Shown here in pieces: positions 10,651 through 23,029 of a stretch of DNA of 64,000 bases. Positions within the stretch are counted from its first letter, which is position 1. Every line of letters begins with the position of its first letter. Under the pieces are notes generated by a model that worked only from the letters and a program-made list of their open reading frames with translations, was not told the DNA's origin and searched no databases. The DNA lies in assembly GCA_963575745.1 (NCBI GenBank), contig CAUYUJ010004002.1, forward strand, positions 679,163 through 743,162, in the 5' to 3' direction. Source of the stretch: Prorocentrum cordatum (taxonomy: Eukaryota; Sar; Dinophyceae; Prorocentrales; Prorocentraceae). A program made the position numbers and the translations under genes.

Positions 10651-11060
10651 TCCGATGCCGTGCCAGGGCCAGTCTGGGGAGCTTCAGACGATGATGCGCG
10701 TGAACGCGCAAGCGAATTAGGCAACGGTATGCGAACCATACCCTGCTGGTCAGATTTCTGAAGCGCCAGCTGGGATTCAGAACTCGAAGGAAGGCTCCAG
10801 CTAAGTGAACCCCAGCAGGGGCGTCCGATACCCCAGCACCGAGTGGACACCGCAGGGGTGGGGTTCGCAAACGGTCGCACACGAATGCCAGAAGAACCTG
10901 CGATAACAAGTGGAGGACCGACATTAGCAGCACCGCTGCGGGCAGCCGCTGCGGCGCAGGCAACCACTCCTGCCGAAAACAGCTCTAGCACGACGTTCCT
11001 CTGGAGTGAAGAGCGCTCTTTCGATGCACGCTGGAGCTCTGTGATCAGACATCTTGCCCA
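10651..11060. other. no recognised feature
   Basis: Open frames exist on both strands but carry no family motif. A short inverted pair (CCCTGCTGG at about 10,741 and CCCAGCAGGGG at about 10,822) is the only structure seen. Confidence 0.3.
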
Positions 11061-11460
11061 AAGCTGCACAAGGGGGCTGCTGCCGCAGGTCCTCCTCCTC
11101 CTCCCCCCACCTCCTCCTCCTCCTCCTCCTCCTCCTCTTCCTCCTCTGGGGAACCACATGTGAACCCTACCCCTGCAGGTCGGAAGTCATAAGTACGGGC
11201 GGGGGATCAGAGCTTGAAGAACGCCTGCGACCAAATGAGGCCAAAGAGTGACGTCCGCTACCGCAGCGCCGATTGGACCCGCGGGGGAGGGTTCGTAAGT
11301 TGTCGTACGTCCTCATCCCTCTTCTCCGTCTCCTCATCTGCATCCTCCTTTTCCTCGTCGTTTTGCCCCCCTTCATCCTCCTCCTCCTCCTCCTCCTCCT
11401 CGTCCTCTTCTTCCTCCCCTCCCCAAGCTCCTTCTCACTCTCCTCTAGTCCTCCTCCATC
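11061..11460. repeat. CCT/CTC polypyrimidine tracts
   Basis: Runs of CTC/CCT occur at about 11,094-11,150 and 11,320-11,460. Long open frames that cross them (poly-Ser, poly-Pro, poly-Arg) come from the repeat. Confidence 0.7.
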
Positions 11461-12400
11461 TTGTAGTCGGCACTCCCGATCCCTCACCTTTCTCCTTCGC
11501 ACACCACCAATCGACAAGGCGAAGCAAGGCAGGGGAGGCAAGCAGAAGCACTTACCACACGCACAAGCAGGAGGGGAAGGATGTGCAGGGGGGCATATCA
11601 AAAACTTGAGATGTTTCGCCGTGCAGACCTGAACTTCGTCCACATCGCATCCCCGGCCCGACACCAACGACGACTGTGCGCCAAATCCCCCCCTCCCCCA
11701 CCAGAACAAAACCCTCGAACGACGTTCCATGAGAAGGGGACGCATCTCTGGGCTGGAGAAGGCAAACTTCTCCGCCCTGTGTAAGATTCCAACGGGTCCA
11801 GCGCAGTTGGCAGGAGGGAGATGGGCCCTGTTGGCAACAGATCTTGGAACCCAGGGCTTTCCCCAAGATCTGCCAGCTTTTCATACATATTAGTGGTTGA
11901 CAGTCTCTTGGAGCCATGAAGGGTCCTGGGGGTGGGAGAACACGAACAAAACACAACTCCATGGCTCTCTGTTCATCAAGGACCTCACGAGCGACGAACA
12001 TGTCCATGTCCATGTCAATACCCTCGCGTTCTGGGCATCGAAGCGCGATCCCATGGATGCGCTCCGCGCGGGGCATCCGCGCAGAACCGCCTTGAATACG
12101 TGGGTGGGAAGCGCACGAGGGGCAAGGCTTCTTAGAAGCAGGGGTGCTTCTAAAAAGACTTCCCCCCTCCCTCATACACCCCCTCTGCGCGTGGCTGAAT
12201 GGGGTCGCGGCCACATATTCCAGACCGCGAGGCCGTGGATCGTGTTCCCGCCCGCGAGGATACGTTTTTTTCGTGCCGAAGCTAGCACACCACCCTCTGT
12301 ACCGAGAACGAGGCGGCGCGGCACGCAGCCATGTTCAGATTCGTCGACAACTGCAGCTGCTTGAACTCCTGGCGGTCGGGGGAGGGAAAATCGGTGTCGG
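11461..12400. other. no recognised feature
   Basis: Minus-strand frames of up to about 220 codons are open here, but they show no domain and no biased third-position pattern that I can defend. Confidence 0.3.
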
Positions 12401-13080
12401 GCGGAAGCTAGAGGGGGGGCAATGCTCGGGAGGTGGGTGAGGGGGAGGGGAGCGGAGTGGGGAGGAGGGGGGGGGAGGAAAGTGGCGGGAGGAAAGTGGC
12501 GGGGGCGGGCAAAAATTGGGCCCCTGAGGCCTCGAAGCTCCCACCCCGCGTCCAAAAGGTGGCGGAATGGTGCACCTCTCTTCACCCCCCCCTCTGCCCT
12601 CGTCAATTCTCCATCCTCCCTCTGAGGAGGAGGAGGAGGAGGAGATATAAGGAGGATGACCAGAAAAGGAGGAGAGAAAAAAAGGAGAGGAGGAGAAGCA
12701 GGAGGCAGAGGAGGATGATCGGCCCATCGAGGGGGCGCAATCGTGGCAGCTTGACGCGCCGCGGACCTGAGACCGAGCCCCTCACCTGTGCCTTTGCTCG
12801 CGCCCCGTGGAAGGAGCAGAGAGGCAGATGAGAAGGAGGCAGAGAAGGAGGCAGAGGAGGACAAGGCGGAGAAGGGGGGGGGAGAGGGGGGGGAACGAGA
12901 CCAGAAGGGGGAGGACGGTGTCGTGCCGCACCCGGCGCCGCAGCCCCGCAGGCCATCGCCACAGAACGGGCTCTCGACAGACGCGCGGGCGTCGCAGCCG
13001 TGCGCTGACGCACGGGCGCGGGAAGGGGGGGAGAGAGAGAGAGAGAGAGAGAGAAAATGGGGCCAGAGGGAGGGAGCGTA
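12401..13080. repeat. purine-rich low-complexity block with GA microsatellite
   Basis: GGGGAGG and GAGGAGG runs fill about 12,405-12,910, and a pure GA run lies at about 13,028-13,055. A 350-codon minus-strand frame across it is low-complexity Pro/Ser/Leu text, not a gene. Confidence 0.7.
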
Positions 13081-13174
13081 CGCGTATACATCGATGTATC
13101 GATGTACAGTATACAGCATGCCGTAGTCTGGCATATCATACATATCAGTTTCATACATGCCGATGCGTGTATGT

Positions 13175-13252
13175 ACATATGTGTATATATATATGCATAC
13201 ACTACGCATATATACTAGAACCACGCGCGCTTCGCGCGCGCTGAGGTTCTAG
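13175..13252. repeat. TA tract followed by CTAGAACC hairpin, copy 1
   Basis: A TA-rich tract leads into an imperfect palindrome at 13,215-13,252: CTAGAACC, then CGCGCGCTTCGCGCGCG, then GGTTCTAG. Two near-identical hairpins occur at 24,602-24,640 and 27,257-27,297, also directly after TA-rich sequence. Confidence 0.65.
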
Positions 13253-13399
13253 TCGCTCCAGTGCTGACCGCATTGAAAGCAAAAGGAGGGATCATGAATA
13301 ATGTGGTCCACATTCCCTGTTTCCGCCTGCCTCTTCCGCATCCCTCCTCCTCCTCCGCGCTCATCGGCCGTCGACCATTTTGGCCAGTAGAAATGCAGC

Positions 13400-14125
13400 G
13401 CTACATGCTATCGAATGCCATGATACTTCATACTACTCTATAGCGCACAACGTCACTGTGTAGTACGCACAGAAGTAGCATGATATACTCTACAATGCGC
13501 ATTACATGCTATGCCATGCTGTGTTGTGGCATGCTATGATAATATTTGCGATGATACGCTGGGCCAAGTCATGCTATGTTTCCTGTGAAGAGCGATGGGA
13601 TCGCGTTACATGGTATGCACAGAGATGGATGGCATGCTGGGCTACGCAACGCTATGCTATGCCACGTTCTGAGCTGCTAGGCTAAAATAGGAAGGATGAC
13701 GATATGAACATCAACGGTGTTGTGATAGTTGCTGTGTACTGTTGTGCATAGCAATACGGTGCTGTTCGAGTCATTTCTATGTATTGGGATACCGTACTAC
13801 GCCACGATGCGACATGACATTCAATGCAACGCCAAGCAATGTTACGTCATGACTTGCCGTGCTAGGCTCAGCCATACAACGTTATTGAAAACAATACTAG
13901 ATGGCATGCGAAACCATATTGTGATATGCACCCACACGCTTCACTCTGTCGTGCTGTGCCGGGACATGTCATGTCATGCAATGCTGCGATGCCACGAAAG
14001 GCTAGGCAATCCTTGATACGCACCGAAATGCTTCGAGGTACATTTTCATGATGCTGTTTGCATTGCATTGCGTTTCATGGAAACGTATATATATATACAT
14101 AAACATAAACATATATACGTATGCC
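13400..14125. repeat. degenerate CATGCTATG-type satellite
   Basis: The block is built from imperfect CATGCTATGC/GTTACATGC words and ends in a TATATATACATAAACATA tract (about 14,080-14,120). No coding frame is credible. Confidence 0.55.
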
Positions 14126-14759
14126 AAAAGCCAATGTGATACCACTGATTTGGTTCGTGCAAAGAGCAATCAAGTATCCCCTCATCCTTGAGGACTACAG
14201 CTGTGAAGCCACGCCGTCAGAACATGCTGGCGGCAACGCGCCACCACCATGAGAGCCGTCGAAGCCACATGCCGGATTCATGAGTGCTGTCGCCACCGAA
14301 TAGCTGCGGCTGTACCACGACTATCACAATTTGTCAACCGCGTGGCGGAGGAAATGTCTCTACGAAGCATGCGCGCATACAAAATAAGAAACAATCGACA
14401 ATCGATCTCTCAGAAACACCTCTTCATCCTGAACTGTTGTTTTTTTGACGGACCGAGGGCCCTGGGAGGCCCCTGGAAGCTGGCAACGGAGAAACAAACT
14501 CAAGAATCGTTTCCCTCAAAACCCGCTTGCTTCATGGCGAGAGACGCTCGTCCTCAACATCGAGCCCTGGACCTCTCCCGGATTGCACCCTGATCGGGAC
14601 GGACGAAAAGGTGGGGGTAATGAGAAGGAGGGGTTAACCAATCGGCTCACGGAGCTGGCCTCCCAGCTCTGGGGGGGCCAGCGTGTTGATGAAAGCGCCC
14701 AGTGGCGGGGCCGAAACCAGCTGCATGCAGCCCCATCCCTAAGACGACACCAGGACAAG
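14126..14759. other. no recognised feature
   Basis: Moderate-complexity sequence with open frames on both strands but no recognised motif. Confidence 0.3.
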
Positions 14760-14910
14760 GACAACCTCGATGCATCGGGATAAATCGGAGATCTCTGGGA
14801 TCTATCGGGTCTGGAGAATGGATGTGTTGGGCAGCGCGGCCGCTCTAGATCGCTCCAGGACGCTCTGAGAACGTTCCAGAACGCTCTGGAACGATGTGTC
14901 ACGCTGTCTC
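14760..14910 (+). repeat. dispersed repeat with GTTCCAGAACGCTCTG, copy 2
   Basis: This is the partner of 10,105-10,260: GATAAATC, GAGATCTCTG, TCGGGTCTGGAG, GGCCGC, then GCTCTGAGAACGTTCC and AGAACGCTCTGGAACG units. Confidence 0.4.
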
Positions 14911-15269
14911 AACCTGGCACGGAGCACCGCCTTTCGTCTGACCCGCAGTCTGACCGCAGGGTGTCGGGGCGAGAGTCCAGGCGTGGACGTGGCGCCCGGG
15001 CCCTCCTCCGCTTGAGGATCCCTCCCAAAAAGCTCGTGGCGTTTCTCCCAGGGAAATCCGGATCCGAGGGCACGCCGCCCGCTCCTACAAATAAACCAGG
15101 GACGGAAATTACCCCCGTAGAAGCGGTCGGGATGATGGAGCTACGAATGGGAAATCACAAATCGGCGGATATCAGGCACTTGGTTACTCATCGGGGGGGA
15201 CAACAATCTGGAATCGGCGATGCATCGCGGCGGCGAAGGGGACAGGCGACAGGCGATGGACTGGCGACA
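14911..15269. other. no recognised feature
   Basis: A GCGATGCATCG-type motif appears near 15,218, reminiscent of the MITE family at 35.9 kb. Nothing else is assignable. Confidence 0.3.
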
Positions 15270-16240
15270 GGCGGCCGAAGGGGAACTTGGGGTTTCTCTT
15301 GGAGGCGGTTGCGGGGAGTCTTGGAAGCCTCTCGAAGACTTCTGGGGGGCTTCTTCGGACCTGAGTTGGGACTCTTCTGCGGGCCTGCTGGAGGCTCTGG
15401 GACGGCTCTTGAGGCCTGCTGGCGGTCCTGTGGGTTATCTTGAGGCGGAAGGCTCGATGTGTCGATTCGGGTTCTCCCTCAGGGCCCTTCTTAATTTGTC
15501 TTGGGGGCCTCTTGGGCCGTCTTGGGGCCCTATTGGCCCGTTTCGGTGCCCTCTTGGAAATATCTTGGGCCATCTCGGAACGATATTTGGAGCCACTTGA
15601 GCCGTCTTGCAGCGTCGGAAGCCCACGAAGGCGAGAACGCTCCAATCATTCCGACCACCACCAAAAAGGACATTCAATGTTTTGACATCTTGGGTCTTTC
15701 TTGGGATGCTTTTGGGACCCTCGTGGGGCCTCTTGGGAGCCTTCTGGAGGCTCAGGGGGGGCTCTTGGGAGCCTCCTGACGGTCTCGGGGTCATCTTGGC
15801 GGCCTCTTGGGCCGTCCGTCTTGGGGCTCTCTTGGGCCTGCTGGGCATCCTCTTGGGGGCCTCTTGGACCGTCTCAGGGCGATATTCCGGGCCTCCTTGG
15901 GCCGTTTTGGAGCGTCGGGTCTTGAATAAGCGAGAAAGCTGAAATCTTTCAAAACCGACAAGGGATCAGTTACTTGTTACAGATTGAGTCTTTCTTTGAA
16001 GGCCTCTTGGAGCCTTTTGGAAACCATTTTGCCCGTTTGAGGCCATCTTGGGCATCTGGGGCGGTCTTGGCGCGTTCTCACTCATCCTCTGGGCTCTCGA
16101 AAGCATTCCGAAGATGCCTCCAACGACTTTTGGACGTACCCAGACGCCTCAGGTCCAACGGACGACCTCCGAAATGTTCCCGGAGGCCCGGAACAACCAT
16201 GCGCTGTCGGAGAGCTGCTCGGGAGCCCCCGCCCCTGGAA
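15270..16240 (+). repeat. TTGGGGCC-type minisatellite array, block 1
   Basis: The array consists of degenerate units built on CTTGGGGCC and GCCGTCTTGGA. About every 300 bases an AT-richer block interrupts it (GGCGAGAACGC near 15,630; GCGAGAAAGCTGAAATC near 15,928). Open frames rich in Leu/Gly/Trp follow from the unit and are not genes. The array runs into a long ATA/CATA microsatellite. Confidence 0.75.
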
Positions 16241-16249
16241 TTACCCCGG

Positions 16250-16426
16250 TGTACACGCATGCTTGTGTATATATATATGTATATATATATATATATATAC
16301 ATGTATATTCACATGCCTAGATACATACATACATACATACGTGCATACATGCATGCATGCATGCATGCATGCATACATGCATACATACAAACATACATAC
16401 ATGCATGCATACATACGTACGCACAC

Positions 16427-16457
<31 letters not shown>

Positions 16458-17010
16458 CATACATACATACATACATACATACACGACACATAAATTCAGA
16501 CATGCATACACACATGCATTCACTCATGCATACACATACATACATGCACGTTTACATGCACACATACACATACACACATATACACATACATGCATACATA
16601 CATGCACCGTTGCATGCATACGCTCATACACACATACACGCACACACATACACACATGCACACACGACACAAACATACATACATACAGACAGACAGACAG
16701 ACAGACAGACGGACGGACATGCAGACATGCAGACGTGCATACATGCATACATGTGCACATGCATGCATGCATACATGCACACATGCATACATTCATGCTT
16801 GCATACATGCACACATGCATGCCTACATACACATACATACAGACATAAGTGCAACCATACAGACAGACAGACATATACACATATACATACATACACACGT
16901 TAAGACATGCACGCACACATACGTAAATACATGCATACACATATACAAACATACACACATACATACAAACATACCACCAAACAAACACACAAACAAACAA
17001 ACAAACAACC
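16250..17010. repeat. CATA/CATG microsatellite
   Basis: Almost pure ATAC/CATG/CAGA tetranucleotide repeats. The apparent ORFs of up to 309 codons (His-Thr-Tyr or Met-Cys-Val repeats) are artefacts of the repeat. Confidence 0.9.
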
Positions 17011-17024
17011 ATACACACAAGGGA

Positions 17025-17700
17025 CTTTGGCCCGTCTTGGGGCCATCTGGAAGCCCTCTTGAGCCGTCTTGGTCTCCCCTCGGGCCGCCTTGGGGCCCTC
17101 CAGGGACTCTGGGACGAACTGTGGCAGTTTACGGCGCTTCTTGGGCCGTCTCTGGCGCACCAGAAGTGGAAAGTCGAATCCAACGAGAACGTACAACAAC
17201 TCATGGGGAAACATGCAGAGTTCCTCCCCTGGAGTCGCCTCAGGGTCACCTTCGGAAGCGCTCTGGGAGCACCTTGGGGCGGAAACCTCGAAGTGCTCCT
17301 TCGTGCTCCCTCTCTTTGGCCCCTCTTGGGGTCGTCTGTGGGCACTCTTGGAGCCGCCTTGGTCTCCTCTCGGGCCGTCCTGCGGCCCTCCAAGGCCTTC
17401 TTCGGGACGTGCTGTGCTGTGGTAATTTACGGCGCCTCTTGGGCCGTCTGTGGCCCGCCGGAAGCCATGGGAACGCCGATGCAACGAAGACCTACAAAAA
17501 ACTCATGGAACATTAACAATGGTGAGGTCGTGTCGCAATAGCCTGGTGAGAACCCCTTGGACCGTCTCATGGGCCTCTCGGGGCCATCTGGGAGCATCGT
17601 GGGACAGCATCTTCGCCTTTAGCTAGGACCCTCTTGGAGCCCTCTGGGGGCCCTCTTGGGCCCACATTTGCGGTCGGGGCTCAGTGCCGGGCCTGGGCCT
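17025..17700 (+). repeat. TTGGGGCC-type minisatellite array, block 2
   Basis: Same unit family as block 1, with two closely similar sub-blocks (about 17,110-17,290 and 17,400-17,560) that share TTTACGGCGC, TCTTGGGCCGTCT and a CATGG(G)GAA motif. It is followed by a TA/TGTA tract at 17,757-17,815. Confidence 0.7.
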
Positions 17701-17756
17701 GGTGCGCCGCTACACGTATAGATGTCTAGATATGCATGTATGGCGAAACGATAGCT

Positions 17757-17815
17757 ACATATATACACACATTATGTATGTATGTATATATATATATACA
17801 CACATACACATCGTT
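17757..17815. repeat. TA/TGTA microsatellite after array block 2
   Basis: ATGTATGTATATATATATAT-type tract. TA-rich tracts follow all four forward TTGGGGCC arrays in the window. Confidence 0.8.
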
Positions 17816-18121
17816 TATCCGCTGGCCCCCTTATGGGGCCACCAGACTGTAGGCCGGAGGTTCTCAATTTCCTGTGCCAATTGTAGCTTCCAAGTTCCAC
17901 TGTTACAGTTAAGCTTCTTGCTGCTGACTGTTCCTTGTTAACCTATTTTTGCTTACTGTTTCTTGTTGATGGACCGCGCGAGGGGGGAGGCCCACAACGG
18001 GCATTTTTTTTACCCACGCCCACCACGCCCAAATCGTATTGTCTGAATTGCTGGGGTGGGTCATAATTGACACCCCTCACGCAAATCGGTCGGGTCAGGG
18101 TCCAATTCGCTTGGCGAAAAA

Positions 18122-19184
18122 CCCAACCATATGCAGTTGTGAATATCTTCTTCGATGGAACTCCCTATGGAGGCGTGAAACGCTGTACTGGAAGGGTGAA
18201 GCGTAGGGAGCAAGGGCCGTGTTGGGTGGTGGCGGACGCATGCGGGCGGTGCCTTTTTGGGACATTCGGTGGAGCTCCCTATGGGGCCACGAAGCGCTGT
18301 ACTGGGCGGGCGAAGCGCAGAGAGCAAGGGCTGTGCTGGGTGGTGGCGGACGCACGCGGGCGGTGCCACTGGGACCTCCGAGTGAGCCCCTTTCTGATGG
18401 GGCAACGCAGCGCTGTACTGGGTGGGCGAAACGCAGGGGGCAAAGGCTGTGCTGGGTGGTGGCGGACGCATGCGGGCGGTGCCACTGGGACCTCCGAGTG
18501 AGCCCCTTTCTGATGGGGCAACGCAGCGCTGTACTGGGTGTGCCAAACGCAGGGAACAATGCTTGTACTGGGTGGTGGCGGACGCATGCGGGCGGTGCCA
18601 CTGAACCTTCGGTGGGGCTCCCTATGGGGCCAAGGGCTGTGCTGGGTGGTGGCGGACGCATGCGGGCGGTGCCACTGGAACCTTCGGTTGAGCTTCCTAT
18701 GGGGCCACGAAGCGCTATACTGGGTGGGTGAAACGCAGGGAGCAAGGGCTGTGCTGGGTGGTGGCGGACGCATGCGGGCGGTGCCACTGGGACCTTCGGT
18801 GGAGCCCCCTTATGGGGCCACGAAGCGCTGTGCTGGGTGGGCGAAACGCAGGGAGCAAGGACCGTGTTGGGTGGTGGCGGACGCATGTGGGCGGCGCCGC
18901 GGGGACCTTCGGTGGAACCACTTTTGTATGGGGTCACGAAGCGCTGTACTGGGTGTGCGAAACGCAGGGAGCAAGGGCTGTGCTGGGTGGTGGCGGGCGC
19001 ATGCGGGCGGTCCCACTGGGGGCTTCGGTGGGGCTCCCTATGGGGCCACGAAACGCTGTGCTGGGTGGGTGAAGCGCATGGGAGAAGGAGGAGGGAAGGG
19101 AGAAAGGACGTGAAGAGGAGAAGAGAAAAGGAACGCGGGGACCGTCTCTTCAAAACAATGACCCAACACCGCAGGATGATTGGG
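18122..19184 (+). mobile_element. satellite-carrying composite element A (CCCAACCAT ends)
   Basis: The head at 18,122 reads CCCAACCATATGCAGTTGTG. It is followed by about eight units of a 112-116 base minisatellite (anchor words CTTCGGTGGAGC, CTATGGGGCCACGAAGCGCTG, GACGCATGCGGGCGGT). Next is a purine-rich tract (about 19,080-19,138), then a tail, ACCGTCTCTTCAAAAC, ACCCAACACCGCAGGATGAT, ending TTGGGAAA. The tail end is the inverse of the head (CCCAATCAT against CCCAACCAT). One unit is shortened to about 74 bases. No true gene is present: 500-codon frames across the array reflect unit lengths near a multiple of three. Confidence 0.7.
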
Positions 19185-19204
19185 AAACTTATCCGGACGA
19201 AAGA

Positions 19205-20571
19205 CCCAACAATATGCAGTTGTGGGCACCGCAATTGTGAATCGATTCTTCGGCGGAGCCCCCTATAGGGCCACGAAGCGCTGCACTGGGTGGGTGGGGG
19301 GGGGCGCATGCGGGCGGTAGCACTGGGGCCGTCGGTGGAGCTTCGTATGGTGCCACGAAGCCCTGTACTGGTGGCGGACGCATGCGGGCGGTGCCACTGG
19401 GACCTTCGGTGGGCCCCCCTATGGGGCCACGAAGCGCTGGACTGGGTGGGCGACGCGCAAGGAGCAACGGCTGTGCCGGGTGGTGGCGGACGCAAGCGGG
19501 CGGTGCCACTGGCACCTTCGGTGGAGCCCCCCGTGGGGCCACGAAGCGCTGTACTGGGTGGGTGAAGCGCAGAGAGCAAGGGCTGTGCTGGGTGGTGGCG
19601 GACGCACGCGGGCGGTGCCACTGGGACCCTCGGTGGAGCCCCCTATGGGGCCACGCATCGCTGTACTGGGTGGGTGAAGCGCAAGGAGCAATGGCTGTGC
19701 TGGGCGGTAGCGGACGCATGCGGGCGGTGCCACTGGGACCTTCGGTGGAGCCCCCTTTATGGGGCCACGAAGCGCTGTACTGGGTGGGCGAAACGCAAGG
19801 AGCAAATGCTGTGCTGGATGGTGGCGGACGCATGCGGGCGGTGCCACTGGGACCTTCGGTGGAACCCCCTATGGGGCCACGAAGCGTTGTACTGGGTGGG
19901 TGGAACGCAGGGAGCAAGGGCTGTGCTGGGTGGTGGCGGACGCATGCGGGCGGTGCCACTGGGACCTTCGGTGGAGTTCCCCATGAGCCACGAAACGCTG
20001 TACTGGGTGGGTGGAACGCAGGGGGCAAAGGCTGTGCTGGGTGGTTGCGGACGCATGCGGGCGGTGCCACTGTGACCTTCGGTGGGGCCCCCTATGGGGC
20101 CACGAAGCGCTGTACTGGGTGGGCGAAACGCAGGGGGGCAATGGCTGTGCTGGGCCGTGGCGTACGCATGCGGACGGTGTCACTGGGACCTTCGGTGGAG
20201 CCCCCTATGGGGCCACCAACCGCTGTACTGGGTGGTGAAACGCAGGGAGCAAGAGCTGTGCTGGGTGGTGGCGGACGCATGCGGGCGGTGCCACTGGGAC
20301 CTTCGGTGGAGCCCCCTGTGGGGCCACGAAGCGCTGTACTGGGTGGGCAAAACGCAGGGAGCAAGGGCTGTGTTGGGTGGTGGCGGGCGCATGCGGGTGG
20401 TCCCACTAGGGGCTTCGGTGGAGCTCCCTATGGGGCCACGAAACGCTGTGCTGGGTGGGGGAAACGCATGGAAAGGGGGAGAAGGGAGGAGGAGGGGGAA
20501 GAGGAGGGGAGGAGGAACGTGGTGACCGTCTCTTCAAAAGGAGGACCCAACACCACAGGATGGTTTGGAAA
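19205..20571 (+). mobile_element. satellite-carrying composite element B (CCCAACCAT ends)
   Basis: This is a tandem neighbour of element A with the same plan. Head: CCCAACAATATGCAGTTGTG at 19,205. Then come about ten 112-base units closely related to those of element A, then a purine tract (about 20,468-20,520). Tail: ACCGTCTCTTCAAAAG, GGACCCAACACCACAGGATGG, ending near 20,571. The tail of A and head of B are only about 20 bases apart, as if one element had inserted next to, or been duplicated from, the other. Confidence 0.7.
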
Positions 20572-20589
20572 CGTAAGGGAATTGCTACA

Positions 20590-21165
20590 TTTCTGAATTT
20601 CGGTGGCGCCTCTCACTCTGATCGGCGGGGTCAGGGTCCAACGCCATACGGAATTTAACACTTTTCTGAAATTCGGTGGCACCCTGCACGCAGATCGGCG
20701 GGGTCAGGGTCCAACAACACATGGGATGTGCAACATTTCTGAATTTCAGTTGCACCCCTCACGCAGATCGGCGGGGTCAGGGCAGGGTCCAAAAACACAT
20801 GGGATTTGCCACATCTCTGAAATTCGGTGGCACCCCTCACGCAGATCGGCAAGGTCGGGATCCGCAAACATGCTGGAGTTGTCACATTTCTAAAATTCGG
20901 CGGCACCCCTCACGCAGATCGGCGGAGTCAGGGTCCAAAAACACAAGGAATTTGCCACATTTCTGAAATTCGGTGGCACCACTCACGCAGATCCGTAGGG
21001 TCAGGGTCAATCAATACAAGGGATTTGCAACATTTCTGAAATTCGGCGGCACCCCTCACGCAGATCCGTAGGGTCAGGGTCAAACAACACAAGGGATTTC
21101 CAACATTTCTGAAATTCGGCGGCACCCCTCACGCAGATCCGCAGGGTCAGGGTCCCGAAACTGCG
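20590..21165 (+). repeat. 73-79 base satellite, eight units
   Basis: The units share CACCCCTCACGCAGATC, GGGTCAGGGTC and ACATTTCTGAAATTCGG. Starts are near 20,600, 20,670, 20,747, 20,826, 20,900, 20,972, 21,045 and 21,118. Single related monomers occur at 18,068-18,115 and 28,808-28,880, so the monomer is also dispersed. Confidence 0.85.
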
Positions 21166-21304
21166 TCACGGCGAAACCATAGCCTAATGACTTCGCTCTT
21201 CCATGCCCCATTCTCCGAGAGAGGGGGCCGGCGGCAGGGGGCGAAGCCCTTACGGATAAATACATGTGTATATATCTATATGTGTGTATGCAACCATGCA
21301 ATCT

Positions 21305-21307
21305 TAG

Positions 21308-21349
<42 letters not shown>

Positions 21350-21406
21350 TAGAGGGAGAGAGAGACAGAGAGAGAGAGAGGGAAAGAGTGAGAGGAAGAA
21401 GGAGAC
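21305..21406. repeat. GA microsatellite
   Basis: A nearly uninterrupted GAGA run of about 100 bases. Confidence 0.9.
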
Positions 21407-21409
21407 AGA

Positions 21410-22030
21410 CAGAGAGATTAGCAGAGCGGGGTGCAGCATGTCCTCTACATGTTCTGCAGGGACCTCTGGCGGCAAGGCACTGTAACGCAACAAACACTTG
21501 AATTTGAACAGACAAACCACAAATTGAAAAGATCCGCGAAGGGGGAACGGAGAGGCCGATGCACACGTGGGAGAACGAGTATATTATGCTAGGGCACGGC
21601 TGCTTGAGGATATCTGTGCAACCGGCTGAGGGACAAACGCTTTCTGGACACGCGAGCTGACCTTGCGTACGTGCATCGATCAAGTCCGTCTCCCCAGCAT
21701 GCAGGTGTGACAACGCATGCATCCACTAAAATGCCGATGCGAACACCTGCTAATCAGCATTGCATGTGCATGACAACGACTTTCCGACATGATACACTGC
21801 GCAAGGGCCGTTTACGGATGAGATGCGTATACGTTGGTAGACAATGGTATCGCCGGTATCGCCTGGCCACTTTTAGGAACGCGTCAGGAACTACTTGATT
21901 CAATTCAAGTCCGTTGTGGGGTGGGACGCGGAAACAGATCAAACCAAGAGCATGGTAGTTGTGGGACACTCGTGGACTGAAGCAATATTTCGTATGTAAT
22001 GCTAGCCACCGTGGACCCCTAACAATGTGT
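21410..22030. other. no recognised feature
   Basis: Unique-looking sequence with no assignable motif. Confidence 0.3.
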
Positions 22031-22039
22031 TTCTAGAAA

Positions 22040-22092
22040 TACATGTTGTGCAATATACGTGGTGCAATCTCTGTGGTGCAATTCACTTGCCG
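22040..22092 (+). repeat. short GTGGTGCAAT run
   Basis: Three units of the ATGTTGTGCAATATACGTGG type. They match the first module of the composite repeats at 0.9, 23.7 and 51.7 kb, without the other modules. Confidence 0.55.
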
Positions 22093-22204
22093 AACTTGAA
22101 ATTGTCCACTCCACTGCTCGCGCAAACATCCCACCCACCCACCCGCAACTTGGTTTGCAAAATCTCTTACGACCGTGACGGTGGGTACCAGATGGCACTT
22201 GGCA

Positions 22205-22753
22205 GCGACAGCGACGCCGAGAACGACAGCCACAACGACGACGACGACGCCGCCGACAACGACTACGACGACACCGACGGCGTCTCCAACGACTTCGACG
22301 CCGCCGACAACGACGACGACGACGTCGACACCGACGACGACGACGCCGACGCCGACGACGGCGACCATGACAACGACGACGACGATGACGATGCCGACGA
22401 CGACGACGACAACGACACCGACGACGACGACGTCAACGACGCCGACGACGACGACGACGACGACGACGACGGCGGCGACGACGACGACGCCGACGTCGAC
22501 GACGACGAAGACGACGACGACGCCGACGCCGACGACGACGACGACGAAGACGACGACGACGTGGCCAACGAAGACGACGACGAGGGAGGAGGGAGAACGA
22601 CGACGGCGACAACGACGACAACGACGACAACGACGAGGGAGGAGGGAGGACGGCGACGACGCGAACGACGAAGAAGGAGGAAGGACGGCGACGCCGACGA
22701 CGACAACGACGAGGGAGGAGGGAAGACGACGACAACGACGAGGGAGGAGGGAA

Positions 22754-22791
<38 letters not shown>

Positions 22792-23025
22792 CGACGAAAT
22801 AGGAGGGACGACGACGAGACGCCGACGACGGACGACGACGACGACGAGGGAGGAGGAGGAAGGACGACCACGGCGACAACGACGACGGAAACGACCACGA
22901 CGCCAAAGAGGACGACGACGACGAACACGAGGAAAAACAGAGGACAACGTAGGCGACGACGACGACGACGACGACGCGGGAGGAGGGAGGACGGCGACGA
23001 CGACGACGACAACGACGCAAGAGCG
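22205..23025. repeat. GAC/ACG trinucleotide block
   Basis: About 820 bases of GACGAC, GCCGAC and GAGGGAGGAGGGAAGACG words. All six frames are almost free of stops, giving frames of 308-482 codons on both strands (poly-Asp, poly-Thr, poly-Arg, poly-Val, poly-Ser). Openness in every frame shows that composition, not coding, is the cause. Confidence 0.85.
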
Positions 23026-23029
23026 CGCG

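Noticed and set aside
15974-17516. 300-codon frames rich in His/Thr/Tyr or Cys/Val/Met
   Set aside because: They are translations of the CATA/CATG microsatellite.
18095-20596. Long open frames (404-508 codons) across 18-20 kb
   Set aside because: They translate the 112-base satellite over and over on both strands. No start context, domain or splice signal supports them.
20590-21165. CRISPR-like array (regular repeats of 73-79 bases)
   Set aside because: The whole unit is conserved with no unique spacers, there are no cas genes, and the host is eukaryotic. It is a satellite.
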